From: CAYGVT01 sp964353355 | GTDB lineage: Archaea; Thermoplasmatota; DTKX01; GCA-020343715 | Length of the DNA: 30,025 nucleotides | Reading direction: 5' to 3' | Assembly (NCBI GenBank): GCA_964353355.1 | Contig: CAYGVT010000059.1 | Coordinates: forward strand, 1-30,025 | Shown here: positions 7,750-16,900 of the stretch, one piece after another | Position numbering within the stretch: the stretch's first letter is position 1 | Layout: each line of letters begins with the position of its first letter | Made by a program: the position numbers and the translations under genes | Notes under the pieces: generated by a model | The model's database searches: none | Seen by the model: only the letters and a program-made list of their open reading frames with translations | What the model was told of the DNA's origin: nothing

Positions 7750-8301
7750 GTGGGGCCCAGGCCTGCGGCCGCGCCGCGCGGCGCCTCGGTGGTCTGCCAC
7801 CCCCACCCGCTGCACGGGGGCGACATGCAAAGCCCCGTCGTGATGGCGCTCGCCAGGGCCTCGCGCGACGCCGGGCTCGTCCCCGTCAGGTTCAACTTCA
7901 GGGGCACCGGCAGGTCCGGGGGGGCGCACGGGGGCGGCGACGCGGAGGTCGCGGACGTGGAATCCGCGGTTGGACACGCAAGGTCGCTCGTGCCTGGCGG
8001 CCGCCTCGCCGTCATGGGTTACAGCTTCGGCGCGGCGGTCGTGACGCGTTGGCTGAGCCGCTGGGGCAAGGCCGACGCGGCCGTGCTCGTCGCGCTGCCG
8101 GATGGCGCGGGCGAGCTCGCGTACGAGGGCGTGCCGACCCTCCTCGTCGTAGGCGGCTTGGACACCATCTCCCCCCTGCGGGAGGCCGAGCGGCTCGCGC
8201 GGGAGCACCTCTGGAGGCTAGCGGTGCTCGATGGGGAGGACCATTTCCTGTGGACCGGGCTCGGGGAGCTGGAGAGCGCGGTCCGTGCCTTCCTCGGATG
8301 A
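7750..8301 (+). CDS. Alpha/beta hydrolase (COG2945-like)
   Basis: The sequence carries the hallmarks of this small alpha/beta hydrolase group: CHPHPLHGGDM near the start, RFNFRGTGRSGG, the nucleophile elbow GYSFGA, a later Asp region (GLDTISP) and a catalytic His region (GEDHFLW). GTG 7750 is the first conventional start codon in frame, but family-like sequence (FLRTSDDVRLELAVG) is already encoded upstream from about 7711. The only in-frame stop upstream is that of the previous gene at 7684-7686. The true start may therefore be a non-standard CTG 7693 or ATT 7696. The substrate cannot be told from sequence. Whether it belongs to the upstream operon is unclear. Confidence 0.8.
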   Translation: MGPRPAAAPRGASVVCHPHPLHGGDMQSPVVMALARASRDAGLVPVRFNFRGTGRSGGAHGGGDAEVADVESAVGHARSLVPGGRLAVMGYSFGAAVVTRWLSRWGKADAAVLVALPDGAGELAYEGVPTLLVVGGLDTISPLREAERLAREHLWRLAVLDGEDHFLWTGLGELESAVRAFLG

Positions 8302-8436
8302 GGCCTCCCGGCCCGCTCTGGCCCAGGCAGCGGGGGACATGGCATTCAAGCGTGGCATCCCGGGGGCTCCCCGTCCAGGTCATCCGTTCGTGCCCATGGC
8401 CCAGGGGGGGGACATCGCCAGCCGCGCTGCACAATC

Positions 8437-8444
8437 CTTTTAAC
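8437..8444 (+). promoter_or_regulatory. TATA-like element for the PIN-ATPase-KH gene
   Basis: The motif cttttaac is an AT-rich island in the intergenic sequence. Initiation about 26 nt downstream would fall near 8467, leaving a leader of under 10 nt before GTG 8476. The rest of 8302-8475 shows no gene. Confidence 0.4.
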
Positions 8445-8475
8445 AGGGAGTGGTATTGGACGCCACGGTGGAAAT

Positions 8476-10362
8476 GTGCCCTACGCCATACCGACGCCGC
8501 ACGTGACGACGGGCCTCGTCGACGCAGAGCTCCTCGCGAGCGGCGTGCTGTCCAGGCTCGCGCGCAAGGGCGAGCTGGGGGTCGAGCGTGTGCTTGTCCC
8601 GTTCGCCACGCTCGTCCTCGTCCACCGGTGGGCGCGCGAGGGACGGCCCTCCGGCCGGCTGGCGCTCCGCGAGCTCGGGAACCTCAGGACCGTCGCGCGC
8701 GCGGGGGACCTCCACCTCGACATCCAGGACGAGGAGGCCCCCTCGGACCTTACGCCCGAGCGCGCGTCCACCATCATACGCGAGCTCGTCGACGACCAGG
8801 AGGGCACGGCGGTGCTGCTCACATCCACGCCCGCGGAGGCGGAGCTCGGGAGGGCCCGCGGCCTGGACGTGCGGTTGTTCCGGACGGATTCCGCAACCGA
8901 CGAGGACATCGCGGCCTCCCGCATCGCGTCCTACTTCGGCGGGGGCGCGGACGTGCTCTCGGTCCACCTCAAGGAGGGGTGCAGGCCCATGGCCAAGCGC
9001 GGCTCCATCGAGGCGGTCAGGCTCGAGGAGCTCGGCGATGTGGCGCTCGACCGCGCGGAGGTCGAGGAGGTGCTCGACGAGTCCGTCCAGCTCGCGAGGG
9101 CGCACCGCGGCTCCTTCGTCGAGGTCGAGGGCCGGGGGGCCGTCGTGCTCCAGCTGGGGCCCTACCGCGTGGCGGCGGCGACGCCCCCGTTCTCGGACGG
9201 GGTCGAGGTCACGGCCGTCAAGCAGGTGAAGCAGCTGGAGCTCGAGGAGTACGCGCTGGACCAGAGACTCGTCGCGCACCTTGAGGACTACCACCGCGGC
9301 GTGCTGCTGTCCGGCCGCCCGGGCGACGGCAAGACCACGCTCGCGAGGGCGGTGGCGCTGCACCTGCGCTCGCGCGGGGCCGTGGTCAAGACCATGGAAT
9401 CCCCCAGGGACATGGTGCTGCCGCCCGACGTCACGCAGTACGGGCCCCTTGACGGCTCGTGGGAGAAGACCGCGGAGCTGCTGCTCATGGTCAGGCCCGA
9501 CTTCGTGGTGTTCGACGAGATGCGGACGACCGAGGACATGCGCGTCTACGCGGACATGCGCCTCGCGGGCGTGGGGCTCATCGGCGTAGTGCACTCCAAC
9601 TCTGCCATCGCGGCCATCCAGCGGCTCCTCGGCCGCGTGGAGCTCGGGCTGCTGCCGCAGGTCGTGGACACCGTGCTGCACCTGAGGGGAGGCAAGATCG
9701 AGCACGCGCTGCGCCTCGTGCCCACTGTGAAGGTCCCCTCGGGCATGATGGAGCAGGACCTCGCGCGCCCCGTCGTCGTGGTCGAGGACTTCTTCACGAA
9801 CTCGGCGATGTACGAGATGTACACCTACGGCGACCAGCTCGTCGTCATGCCCCTCGCGGAGGGGCGGAGCGGTGGCGGCCGACGCCACCGCGGCCCGACG
9901 CGCGCCGCGCCCCCGTCGGAGGAGGAGATAGAGGCGCAGCTCCGGCAGCTCGTGCACGGGGACCTCCAGGTCGAGGTCACCGGGCCCGCCAGGGCGAACG
10001 TCTATGTCGGGAAGTCGGACGCATCGCTCATCATCGGCAAGGGCGGCAGGACCATCCGTGAGCTCGAATCACGGCTGGGCGTTCACCTGGACGTCGTCGC
10101 GGAGCGCTCGCCCGCGGGCCCCATCGCCGGAAGGGGGGAGGCCGTGACCGACTTCGGCGTCAAGGAGTCGAAGGGCAACCTGGTGCTGCTCGTGGACCAG
10201 CGCGCCAACGGGCGCATGGCGACCGTTGTGGTGGGCGGCCGCGAGCTGGGCAGCGTCCGCATCGGACGCAAGGGGGACCTCCGGTTCCCGAAGCGCTCTG
10301 GCCCAGGCCGCGCGATCATGGAGGCGCTGGAGTCGGGGGACGAGGTCATCATCAAGCTCTAG
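8476..10362 (+). CDS. PIN-like/PilT-family ATPase/KH protein (COG1855 type), PIN active site apparently lost
   Basis: The 628 residues show the three-part layout of a widespread archaeal family: an N-terminal PIN-like region (about 1-140), a PilT/VirB11-type ATPase with Walker A GRPGDGKT (about 280-287) and Walker B VVFDEM (about 344), and a C-terminal KH domain with GKGG (IIGKGGRTIREL, about 514-526). RNA binding is expected from the KH domain. Active family members start with a VPDTS-like motif and have later acidic residues; here the equivalent regions read HVTTGLVD and LLTSTPAEAE, so the metal-binding acids seem to be missing. GTG 8476 follows the TATA-like element at 8437. The cellular role of the family is not well established. 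Confidence 0.88.
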   Translation: MPYAIPTPHVTTGLVDAELLASGVLSRLARKGELGVERVLVPFATLVLVHRWAREGRPSGRLALRELGNLRTVARAGDLHLDIQDEEAPSDLTPERASTIIRELVDDQEGTAVLLTSTPAEAELGRARGLDVRLFRTDSATDEDIAASRIASYFGGGADVLSVHLKEGCRPMAKRGSIEAVRLEELGDVALDRAEVEEVLDESVQLARAHRGSFVEVEGRGAVVLQLGPYRVAAATPPFSDGVEVTAVKQVKQLELEEYALDQRLVAHLEDYHRGVLLSGRPGDGKTTLARAVALHLRSRGAVVKTMESPRDMVLPPDVTQYGPLDGSWEKTAELLLMVRPDFVVFDEMRTTEDMRVYADMRLAGVGLIGVVHSNSAIAAIQRLLGRVELGLLPQVVDTVLHLRGGKIEHALRLVPTVKVPSGMMEQDLARPVVVVEDFFTNSAMYEMYTYGDQLVVMPLAEGRSGGGRRHRGPTRAAPPSEEEIEAQLRQLVHGDLQVEVTGPARANVYVGKSDASLIIGKGGRTIRELESRLGVHLDVVAERSPAGPIAGRGEAVTDFGVKESKGNLVLLVDQRANGRMATVVVGGRELGSVRIGRKGDLRFPKRSGPGRAIMEALESGDEVIIKL

Positions 10363-10376
10363 CGATGACCAAACCC

Positions 10377-10383
10377 AAATACC
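10377..10383 (+). promoter_or_regulatory. TATA box of the LUD/Fe-S/CCG gene
   Basis: aaatacc is centred 26 nt before GTG 10406, the spacing expected for a leaderless archaeal transcript and shared with the boxes at 12429, 18853, 20338 and 21214. Confidence 0.55.
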
Positions 10384-10405
10384 GGTAACCTTATCCCCCT
10401 GGCAG

Positions 10406-12409
10406 GTGGCAGAGGTGGCCAAGGAGCCCTCCGTCGATGACATCGCCGCCAAGCTCGAGGAGCGCGTGCGCAGGGCGGTACGGGAGCGCGACCGCTGGCA
10501 GGCCATGCGCCACGCGTTCGAGACCAATGAATCCTCGAAGCGGCGCAACGCACCGCGCATGAAGGGGCTCGATAAGAGGAGGAGGCGCCTCGCGGAGGTA
10601 CGCCGCACGACGCTCATGGACCCGGCCCTCGTCGACGAGGCCGTCCGCAACATGGGAACGGGCGGCATGCGCGTCCGTCGCGCGCGCGACGCGGACGAGG
10701 CCGTCGCCATCGTGCTCAAGGAGATGGGCGCCGAGAGGCTGCTGGTGAAGAGCAAGTCCAACGTTTCCAAGGAGGTGCACCTCACCGAGGGCCTCGAGGC
10801 CGCGGGGGTGACGGTCGTTGAGACCGACCTAGGCGACCGCATCCTCCAGATAGGGGGCCTCTCGGGCGTGCACCCCACCGGCCCCGCGGCCCACCTCGAC
10901 CGCGACGACATCGCCAAGCTCCTCTCCAAGTACGCGGGCCGCGTCATCCCGCCCGACCCGCGCGCCGAGATGGACTTCGTGCTCGACGACCTCTCCTCGG
11001 CCATCGAGCGCGCGCGCATCGGGCTCACGGGCGCCAACGCCATCGGCGCCGAGGAGGGCGCGGTGCTGCTGCTGCACAACGAGGGCAACATCACCAAGGT
11101 CATGATGCGGCCGGAAAAGCACATCGTGCTCACCTCCATCGACAAGGTCTACCCCAACCTGGACGAGGCGCTCAACGCCGCGCGGCTCCAGACCTACTAC
11201 GGCACGGGCGCGGTCGTGACGTCTTATATCAACGTCATCGGCGGCGTTTCCAAGACGGCCGACATCGAGAAGAAGATCTTCACTGGCCTCCACGGCCCCA
11301 GTGAGGTCGTGGTTGTGCTTGTGGACAATGGCCGGTCCACTGCCACTCCAGAGCTTGCGGAGGTCTTCAAATGCATCGGCTGTGGCGACTGTCTCGTGCA
11401 GTGCCCCGTGTACGACGCCATTGGCTCTGAGTACGGATCGGCTCCGCATTTGGGTGGCCGTGGCGTTGGAGCTGTGGCGGCCATCAATGGTCTGGACGAG
11501 GCAATAGAGTCTGGCCTCTACTTCTGTACCCAGTGCGAGCTCTGCGAGGTCGCGTGCCCTGCCTCGGTCGACACACCCGCCGTCTTGCGCGCGTTGCGGA
11601 AGCGTGCGCTCGAGGAGGGCAGGGCAATCCCGGCCGCCCGCGCGATTCTCGATGTCATAAAGAAGCAGGGGAGCCCATATGGCGAAGGCCTCAAGCCACT
11701 GCCGAAATCTGGGAAGGCCCCGATGGTGCTCTTCATAGGCTGCGCCGACCGCAGGCCGGAAGGCGACACCGACCTCGACGCTGCACACCACATTCTGAAC
11801 CGATTGAGGCTCCGGCACGCCTACATCGACGAACGGTGCTGCCAGGCCGTCGTCGAGATGCTCGGCGGCGAGCGCGACCCAGGCCTTGTGCGGCACAACC
11901 GCGAGGCCATCCTCGCCACGGGGGCGAGGCGGGTCGTGTGCCTCTGCCCCACGTGCGCGACCATGCTCGCGCGCGACCTCGAGGGCACGGGCATCGAGGT
12001 GGAGCCGCTCGTGCTGCTCCTCGCCAGGTCCCGGATGCCGGTCGCCTTCAAGGGCCGCGTGACCTACCACGACCCGTGCGACCTCGGTCGCAAGTCCGGC
12101 AGGGGCGCGCTGGGCTACGACGCGCCCCGCGACGTCATCAAGGCGACCGGGGCGGAGCTCGTCGAGCTCGAGCACGCCTGCGAGCTCTCCCGCTGCTGCG
12201 GCGGGGGCGGCGGGCTGCGCGCGACGCACCCAGCGCTCTCGGTCGCGCTCGCGAAGGAGCGCATGAAGGAGGCGCGCGCGACGGGGGCCGAGTGGGTGCT
12301 CACCGACTGCCCCAACTGCGCGCGCAACCTCGCCTCCGCCCTCAAGAAGAAGGACCGCGTGAGGGTCTCGACGACCCTCCGGTGGCTCGACGACCTGCTG
12401 GGCGGCTGA
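10406..12409 (+). CDS. LutB-LutA-like fusion: LUD domain, two [4Fe-4S] motifs and two CCG domains
   Basis: GTG 10406 is chosen because a TATA box is centred 26 nt upstream; GTG 10415 is an alternative. The 667-residue product combines an N-terminal LUD domain as in LutB (SNVSKEVHL, LTGANAIGAEEGAVLL), two ferredoxin motifs (CIGCGDCLVQCP and CTQCELCEVACP), then two CCG-type domains as in LutA/HdrB. The first CCG domain reads CCQ instead of CCG; the second is canonical (YHDPCDLGR, CCGGGGG, DCPNC). LutABC in bacteria oxidises L-lactate to pyruvate, so an Fe-S oxidoreductase for lactate or a related 2-hydroxy acid is a reasonable guess, but no LutC or other partner is adjacent. Positions about 11290-11830 use many A/T-ending codons unlike the flanks. 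Confidence 0.87.
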   Translation: MAEVAKEPSVDDIAAKLEERVRRAVRERDRWQAMRHAFETNESSKRRNAPRMKGLDKRRRRLAEVRRTTLMDPALVDEAVRNMGTGGMRVRRARDADEAVAIVLKEMGAERLLVKSKSNVSKEVHLTEGLEAAGVTVVETDLGDRILQIGGLSGVHPTGPAAHLDRDDIAKLLSKYAGRVIPPDPRAEMDFVLDDLSSAIERARIGLTGANAIGAEEGAVLLLHNEGNITKVMMRPEKHIVLTSIDKVYPNLDEALNAARLQTYYGTGAVVTSYINVIGGVSKTADIEKKIFTGLHGPSEVVVVLVDNGRSTATPELAEVFKCIGCGDCLVQCPVYDAIGSEYGSAPHLGGRGVGAVAAINGLDEAIESGLYFCTQCELCEVACPASVDTPAVLRALRKRALEEGRAIPAARAILDVIKKQGSPYGEGLKPLPKSGKAPMVLFIGCADRRPEGDTDLDAAHHILNRLRLRHAYIDERCCQAVVEMLGGERDPGLVRHNREAILATGARRVVCLCPTCATMLARDLEGTGIEVEPLVLLLARSRMPVAFKGRVTYHDPCDLGRKSGRGALGYDAPRDVIKATGAELVELEHACELSRCCGGGGGLRATHPALSVALAKERMKEARATGAEWVLTDCPNCARNLASALKKKDRVRVSTTLRWLDDLLGG

Positions 12410-12428
12410 GGGGCCTCTCCGGCCAAGC

Positions 12429-12436
12429 TTTATATG
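12429..12436 (+). promoter_or_regulatory. TATA box upstream of the small secreted protein gene
   Basis: tttatatg is preceded by purine-rich aagc (BRE-like) and starts 31 nt before ATG 12460. This fits a leaderless or nearly leaderless transcript. Confidence 0.65.
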
Positions 12437-12459
12437 CCGTCGCCACCTTGGCCGCGACG

Positions 12460-12897
12460 ATGGAACGCCGCACGGTCTGGATGGTCGCGGGCACCGTCGC
12501 CTCCGCGAGCATCGTGGCATCCGTCCTGCTCCTCCCGGTCCCCATTGAGGAGGAGCCGGACCCGTTCCACGCCACGCTGCTGCTCGAGGGCGTCGAGCCC
12601 AACGCCACGGACGCATCGCGCCTCGACGCCGCGATATGGGTCGCGGTCTCGGCCGGGAAGCCGAAGCCCGTCTGGGGCGAGGTCGAGGTCGTCGCGAGGA
12701 ACGGGGCGCTCAACCGGACGCTCGGGCCCCCCGAGCTCGAGGTCGACGACCTCGACGGGAATGGCAAGCTCACGGAGGGCGACCTCGTGCACCTGAACGG
12801 CATTCCCGGCGCGTACTGGGAGGGCGACGTGACCCTCTACACGCCGAGCGGCGCGGCCATCGGGAGCGTGGAGCTATCAAATGTCACCGCAACCTAG
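12460..12897 (+). CDS. Small exported or membrane-anchored protein with an EF-hand/dockerin-like loop
   Basis: The 145-residue product begins with a short basic N-terminus and a hydrophobic segment (VWMVAGTVASASIVASVLLL) that acts as a signal or anchor. The rest is predicted extracytoplasmic and Thr/Val rich. The loop DDLDGNGKLTEGDLV has the alternating acidic pattern of a calcium-binding EF-hand or dockerin repeat. ATG 12460 lies just downstream of the TATA box at 12429. Its 3' end overlaps the cyclophilin start by 17 nt in another frame, so the two are likely co-transcribed. The family is not recognised; a calcium-stabilised surface protein is possible. Confidence 0.75.
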   Translation: MERRTVWMVAGTVASASIVASVLLLPVPIEEEPDPFHATLLLEGVEPNATDASRLDAAIWVAVSAGKPKPVWGEVEVVARNGALNRTLGPPELEVDDLDGNGKLTEGDLVHLNGIPGAYWEGDVTLYTPSGAAIGSVELSNVTAT

Positions 12898-13360
12898 CGC
12901 GAACCCCCGGGCCTTGATCGAGACGAACATGGGCACCATCACCGCCGAGATATTCGCGGACAAGGTGCCCGGAACGGCCGCGAACTTCGTGAAGCTGGCC
13001 CAGCAGGGCTTCTTCAGAGACATGATCTTCCACCGCATCATCAAGGGCTTCGTCATCCAGACGGGCGACCCCACCGGCACGGGCACCGGCGGCTCGGACG
13101 CGCGCATCCGCCTCGAGACAAGGCCAGACCTCAAGCACATCGCGGGCGCGCTCGGCATGGCCAGGTCCTCCGACCCCAACAGCGCCTCGTCCCAGTTCTA
13201 CATCTGCGACTCGGCCGTCCAAGGGCTCGACGGCAACTACGCCGTGTTCGGACGCGTCTTGCAGGGCATGGACGTCGTGCACCGCATCGCGGCCGTCCCG
13301 ACCGACAGGCGCGACCGCCCGGTGGACCCGCCCAAGCTGCTCTCGGTCACCATCCAGTGA
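12881..13360 (+). CDS. Peptidyl-prolyl cis-trans isomerase, cyclophilin type
   Basis: The 159 residues contain the cyclophilin signature in order: an opening strand (IETNMGTITAEIFADKVPGTA), ANFVKLAQQGFF, the catalytic FHRIIKGFVIQTGDP with the active-site Arg in FHRI, a GTGTGG turn, GALGMARSSDPNSASSQFYI, and NYAVFGRVLQGMDVV. Length and motifs match the short, soluble, single-domain cyclophilins of prokaryotes. There is no signal peptide, so it should act in the cytoplasm to speed proline isomerisation during protein folding. ATG 12881 overlaps the end of the preceding gene, suggesting shared transcription. It faces the YjbQ-family gene, with the two stops almost abutting. Confidence 0.95.
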   Translation: MSPQPSANPRALIETNMGTITAEIFADKVPGTAANFVKLAQQGFFRDMIFHRIIKGFVIQTGDPTGTGTGGSDARIRLETRPDLKHIAGALGMARSSDPNSASSQFYICDSAVQGLDGNYAVFGRVLQGMDVVHRIAAVPTDRRDRPVDPPKLLSVTIQ

Positions 13361-13361
13361 G

Positions 13362-13757
13362 CTAGCGGCCCAAGACCTGGACCCAGAGCTCGCGGTCCCT
13401 GGGACCGTCGAGCTCGACGAGCAGCACCGACTGCCAGGTGCCGAGCGCGAGCCTCCCGCCCTCGACCGGCAGCGTGCAGCCCCGGTCCAGGAGCATCGCC
13501 TGCAGGTGGGCGTGCCCGTTCCCCTCCCCGGGGTCATGCCGCCACCCTCCCTCGTGCACCAGCTGAGCGGCCATGTCCAGCAGGTCCTGCGTGAGCGGCG
13601 CGTCGCCCTCGTTGACAACGACGGTCGCCGTCGTGTGGGGGCAGTGGACGAGCGCGATGCCCTCCTTGACGCCGGAGCTGCGCACGGCCGCGTCCACCTG
13701 GCGGGTGACGTCTACGACCTGCCTGCGCTCCCCCGTTGCCACCTGAAGGCGCTCCAT
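13362..13757 (-). CDS. YjbQ/UPF0047 family protein (secondary thiamine-phosphate synthase-like)
   Basis: On the minus strand, 131 residues carry the family motifs: VHCPHTTATVVVNEGD near the middle, HEGGWRHDPGEGNGHAHLQA, and LGTWQSVLLVELDGPRDRE. The conserved histidines and glutamate expected of the family are present. Members are soluble beta-sandwich proteins; YjbQ from Escherichia coli has been reported to show weak thiamine-phosphate synthase activity, but the physiological role is unclear. ATG 13757 gives the usual length. The frame is open further upstream, to 14135, but that part overlaps the promoter and start of the divergent surface-protein gene and is not expected to be coding. Confidence 0.9.
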   Translation of the reverse strand: MERLQVATGERRQVVDVTRQVDAAVRSSGVKEGIALVHCPHTTATVVVNEGDAPLTQDLLDMAAQLVHEGGWRHDPGEGNGHAHLQAMLLDRGCTLPVEGGRLALGTWQSVLLVELDGPRDRELWVQVLGR

Positions 13758-13845
13758 GCGCTCCCTCCCTGACCCGCACGGGCCCGGGAGGGCATGAGGA
13801 TTGCGCCCGCGACATGCCATGACAGTACAACGCTCGTTCCAATGA

Positions 13846-13856
13846 TTTAATATACT
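13846..13856 (+). promoter_or_regulatory. TATA box and 5' leader of the large surface-protein gene
   Basis: atttaatatac is the most AT-rich stretch nearby. Transcription would begin near 13878, giving a leader of about 30 nt. That leader carries gggtgg six bases before ATG 13909, a plausible Shine-Dalgarno site. This gene therefore seems to have a leadered message, unlike several others here. Confidence 0.6.
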
Positions 13857-13908
13857 GGCCCCCGCAATGCATGCACAGGCCATGTAGTCTGGACCAGGGT
13901 GGATTGAC

Positions 13909-16900
13909 ATGAGATATCCCCGGACGCCCGCACGCCTCGCTGCACTCGCGATGGTCGCCATGATGGTGCTCTGCATCCCTGCAGGCCCAGCCGGTATCGC
14001 CGGTGCCGAGGTCGTCACCAAGTTCTCCAACGACGCGACGGAATGGACGCTCAACTTCGAGGACCTGGGCACGCTCAACGACGCGTCCTTCAAGGTCCCC
14101 ATCGACGGCAAGGTCCTCTCGGCGACCTTCGACATAACCGGCCTCCAATACGGGGGCTACAACCCCAGCCACGTGCGTGCCTTCGTCGGCAGCATAGACA
14201 ACCGCGTCTACGAGTGGAAGGGCGACACCTACGGTGCCATGGGCTACCAGACGCTGCTGGCCAGCGGCAGCACCGAGGGCACGATGGAGTTCAAGGAGGC
14301 TGGCAGCAACTCGAGCCTGGCGCTCAGGCTCCCCGATGGCGCCAAGGTCAACTCCGGGGAGCTCACGCTCACGGGCTCGCTCTACGACGGCGGCTGGGCC
14401 AACGCGCAGAAGCTCACGCACAAGGTGGAGAACAATGTTGTGGACCTCTCGGTCCAGTACTACTCCTCCCCCCAGCTCATCGACATGGACGGCGACGGGG
14501 ACCTGGACATCCTGACCAGGTGCTACATGACGGTGGGCGGCACGCGCGTGCGGTGGATAGTCTACATCGAGAACGTCGGCTCCTCGACCAGCATGGACTG
14601 GCAGGTCGACAACTCGGCATTCCAGATGGGCGTTGGCTGGAACTGGTACTTCCCCAAGCCCCTCCTCGTCGACCTGGACGAGGACGGCGACCTCGACCTG
14701 ACCGTGTCCAATTACAACTGGGCACAGGGCGGCGGCCTGTTACTCGTTTACTGGAACTCGGGGACGAACACCGACCCCACCTGGTCCGAGCCGAACAGCT
14801 CCATCTTCACCGGCATCGGTGGCAACAAGTACATGATCACGCAGGACTTCGCCGACGTGGACGGCGACGGCGACGTCGACCTAGGTTACGGCTGCTACGA
14901 CCAGGGCGGCACCTCCACGGTCGGCCTGGACTACTACAGGAACGACTACGACGACGGTGAGTGGAGCTGGGTGTCGTCGAACCTCCTGGGCGGCATCACG
15001 ACCGACACCTTCTCCTCGCCGGAGTTCTACGACTTCGACGAGGACGGTGACTACGACCTGTTCGTGGGGCTCTACGACGGCACGTTCGGCTACTACGAGA
15101 ACACGGGCACGGCCACCTCGCCCCAGTGGACGCAGCGCACGAGCGTCCAGGGCAACATCGACGTGGGGATGATGGCGTCGCCCTCCGTCGGCGACATGAA
15201 CGGGGACGGATACCTGGACCTGGTCATCGGGGCCTACGACGGCCTTTTCTACTACTACCAGAACATGCGGAGGTTCCCGCTCGACCCCAGGCTCGACGTG
15301 GGCGCGGACGGGGACTACGAGTGGAACTTCTCGGGCAAGTTCAAGACCTCCTCCACCGTGACCGGCCTCGCGGCCGAGCTCGAGGCGAACAACAAAGGCG
15401 ACATCAGCAAGCAGGACAACTGGGGCAATGAGTTCCACGACATCCCGCTCAAGGTGACGACCTCCAGCGCGGGGATGGTCAAGGTCGACGGCGTCAAGGT
15501 GCGCTACGACTACACGGCCAAGAGCAAGGACTTCGCAGAGGCCCTCAACGACTGGATATACCAGAACCGCGAAAAGGCCGACGCCAACGGCTACCTCAAG
15601 GTCCCCATCATCATCGAGAGCGGCTCAAGGGGCGGCGTGAAGCTGTCCGGGCTGCGCATCGACATAGACAAGGCCCCCGTCTGGTCGGAGATACCCTCGA
15701 CCTTCGGCATCGACGAGGACACCAAGAACGACCGGCTCATCGACCTGTGGTCCTACGTCAAGGACGACTACGACACGAACGACAAGCTCGCGTTCGAGGT
15801 CATCGAGAACTCCGCGAAGGGGATCGTCGAGGTCTACATAACCGAGGGTCGCTACCTCGGCGTCGACGCCGAGACAGGGAGCGCGAACGACAACTGGAAC
15901 GGCTGGGTGGGCATCGCGCTCAAGGCCACCGACAGGAACGGCCTCGGGTCCAAGTCCAACGGGTTCAGGGTGGAGGTGAGGCCCATCAACGACCCGCCCA
16001 CCATCTCGGGCTCGCCGCCCGCATCGGTGCTCGAGGACACCGAGCTCGGCTACATGTTCACGGCATCTGACGTCGACGGGGACAGGCCATCGTGGTCCAT
16101 CGATGGCCCTGCAGGCATGTCCATCAATCCCAGGGGCCAAGTGACATGGACGCCCGGCAACTCCGACGTCGGCTTCCACGACATCGTCGTGACGGTCACC
16201 GACCCCGGCGGCCTCACCGCGTCCCTCTCGTGGAGGCTCGAGGTCGTCAACGTGAACGACCCGCCTCTGCTGGCGCTGCCCGGCGAGATAGTGGTCACCG
16301 AGGGCAAGCCCTTCTACTTGGACCTCACGGGCACGGTGAACGACATCGACAACCCGCTCACGGACATCGCGATGGGCGTGAGCGCCAAGTCCCCGTTCGT
16401 GACCTTCGACCCCACCACGTGGGTCGTCACCCTCAGCTACCCCAAGGAGTCAGGCTGGACCGGGGACGCGCTCATGGTCGTCGTCAAGGACCGGGAGGCC
16501 TCCGTGACCGGCACGATCTCGGTCAAGGTCATCCAGGTCAAGAAGCTCGCCATCCTCGGGCTGCCCGACCAGGCGGCCGTCGAGGAGGACACCTGGACGC
16601 TGGACATCAAGCCCTACTTGTACAACGTCGATGACTGGAACACGCTCGAGGTGACCGCGTCGTCGTCCCACGTCACGGTCACGGGCACGCGGCTCACCTT
16701 CCACTACGCGCGCGGCTCGCTGCCGACGCTCGAGGAGACCGTGGCTGTCACGGTGCGCCAGAAGGACGAGACCGCGACCGACGAGATGGTCGTGAGGCTG
16801 CAGAAGCTCGGCCACGACCTGACGCTGCTCATCGTCCCCGAGCAGTACGTTGTCGAGGACGAGCGCTCCACGCTGGACATCACGCCCTACATCAAGAACT

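Noticed and set aside
13758..14135. N-terminal extension of the YjbQ-family frame
   Set aside because: It overlaps the promoter and start of the divergent surface-protein gene, and the family homology begins near ATG 13757.
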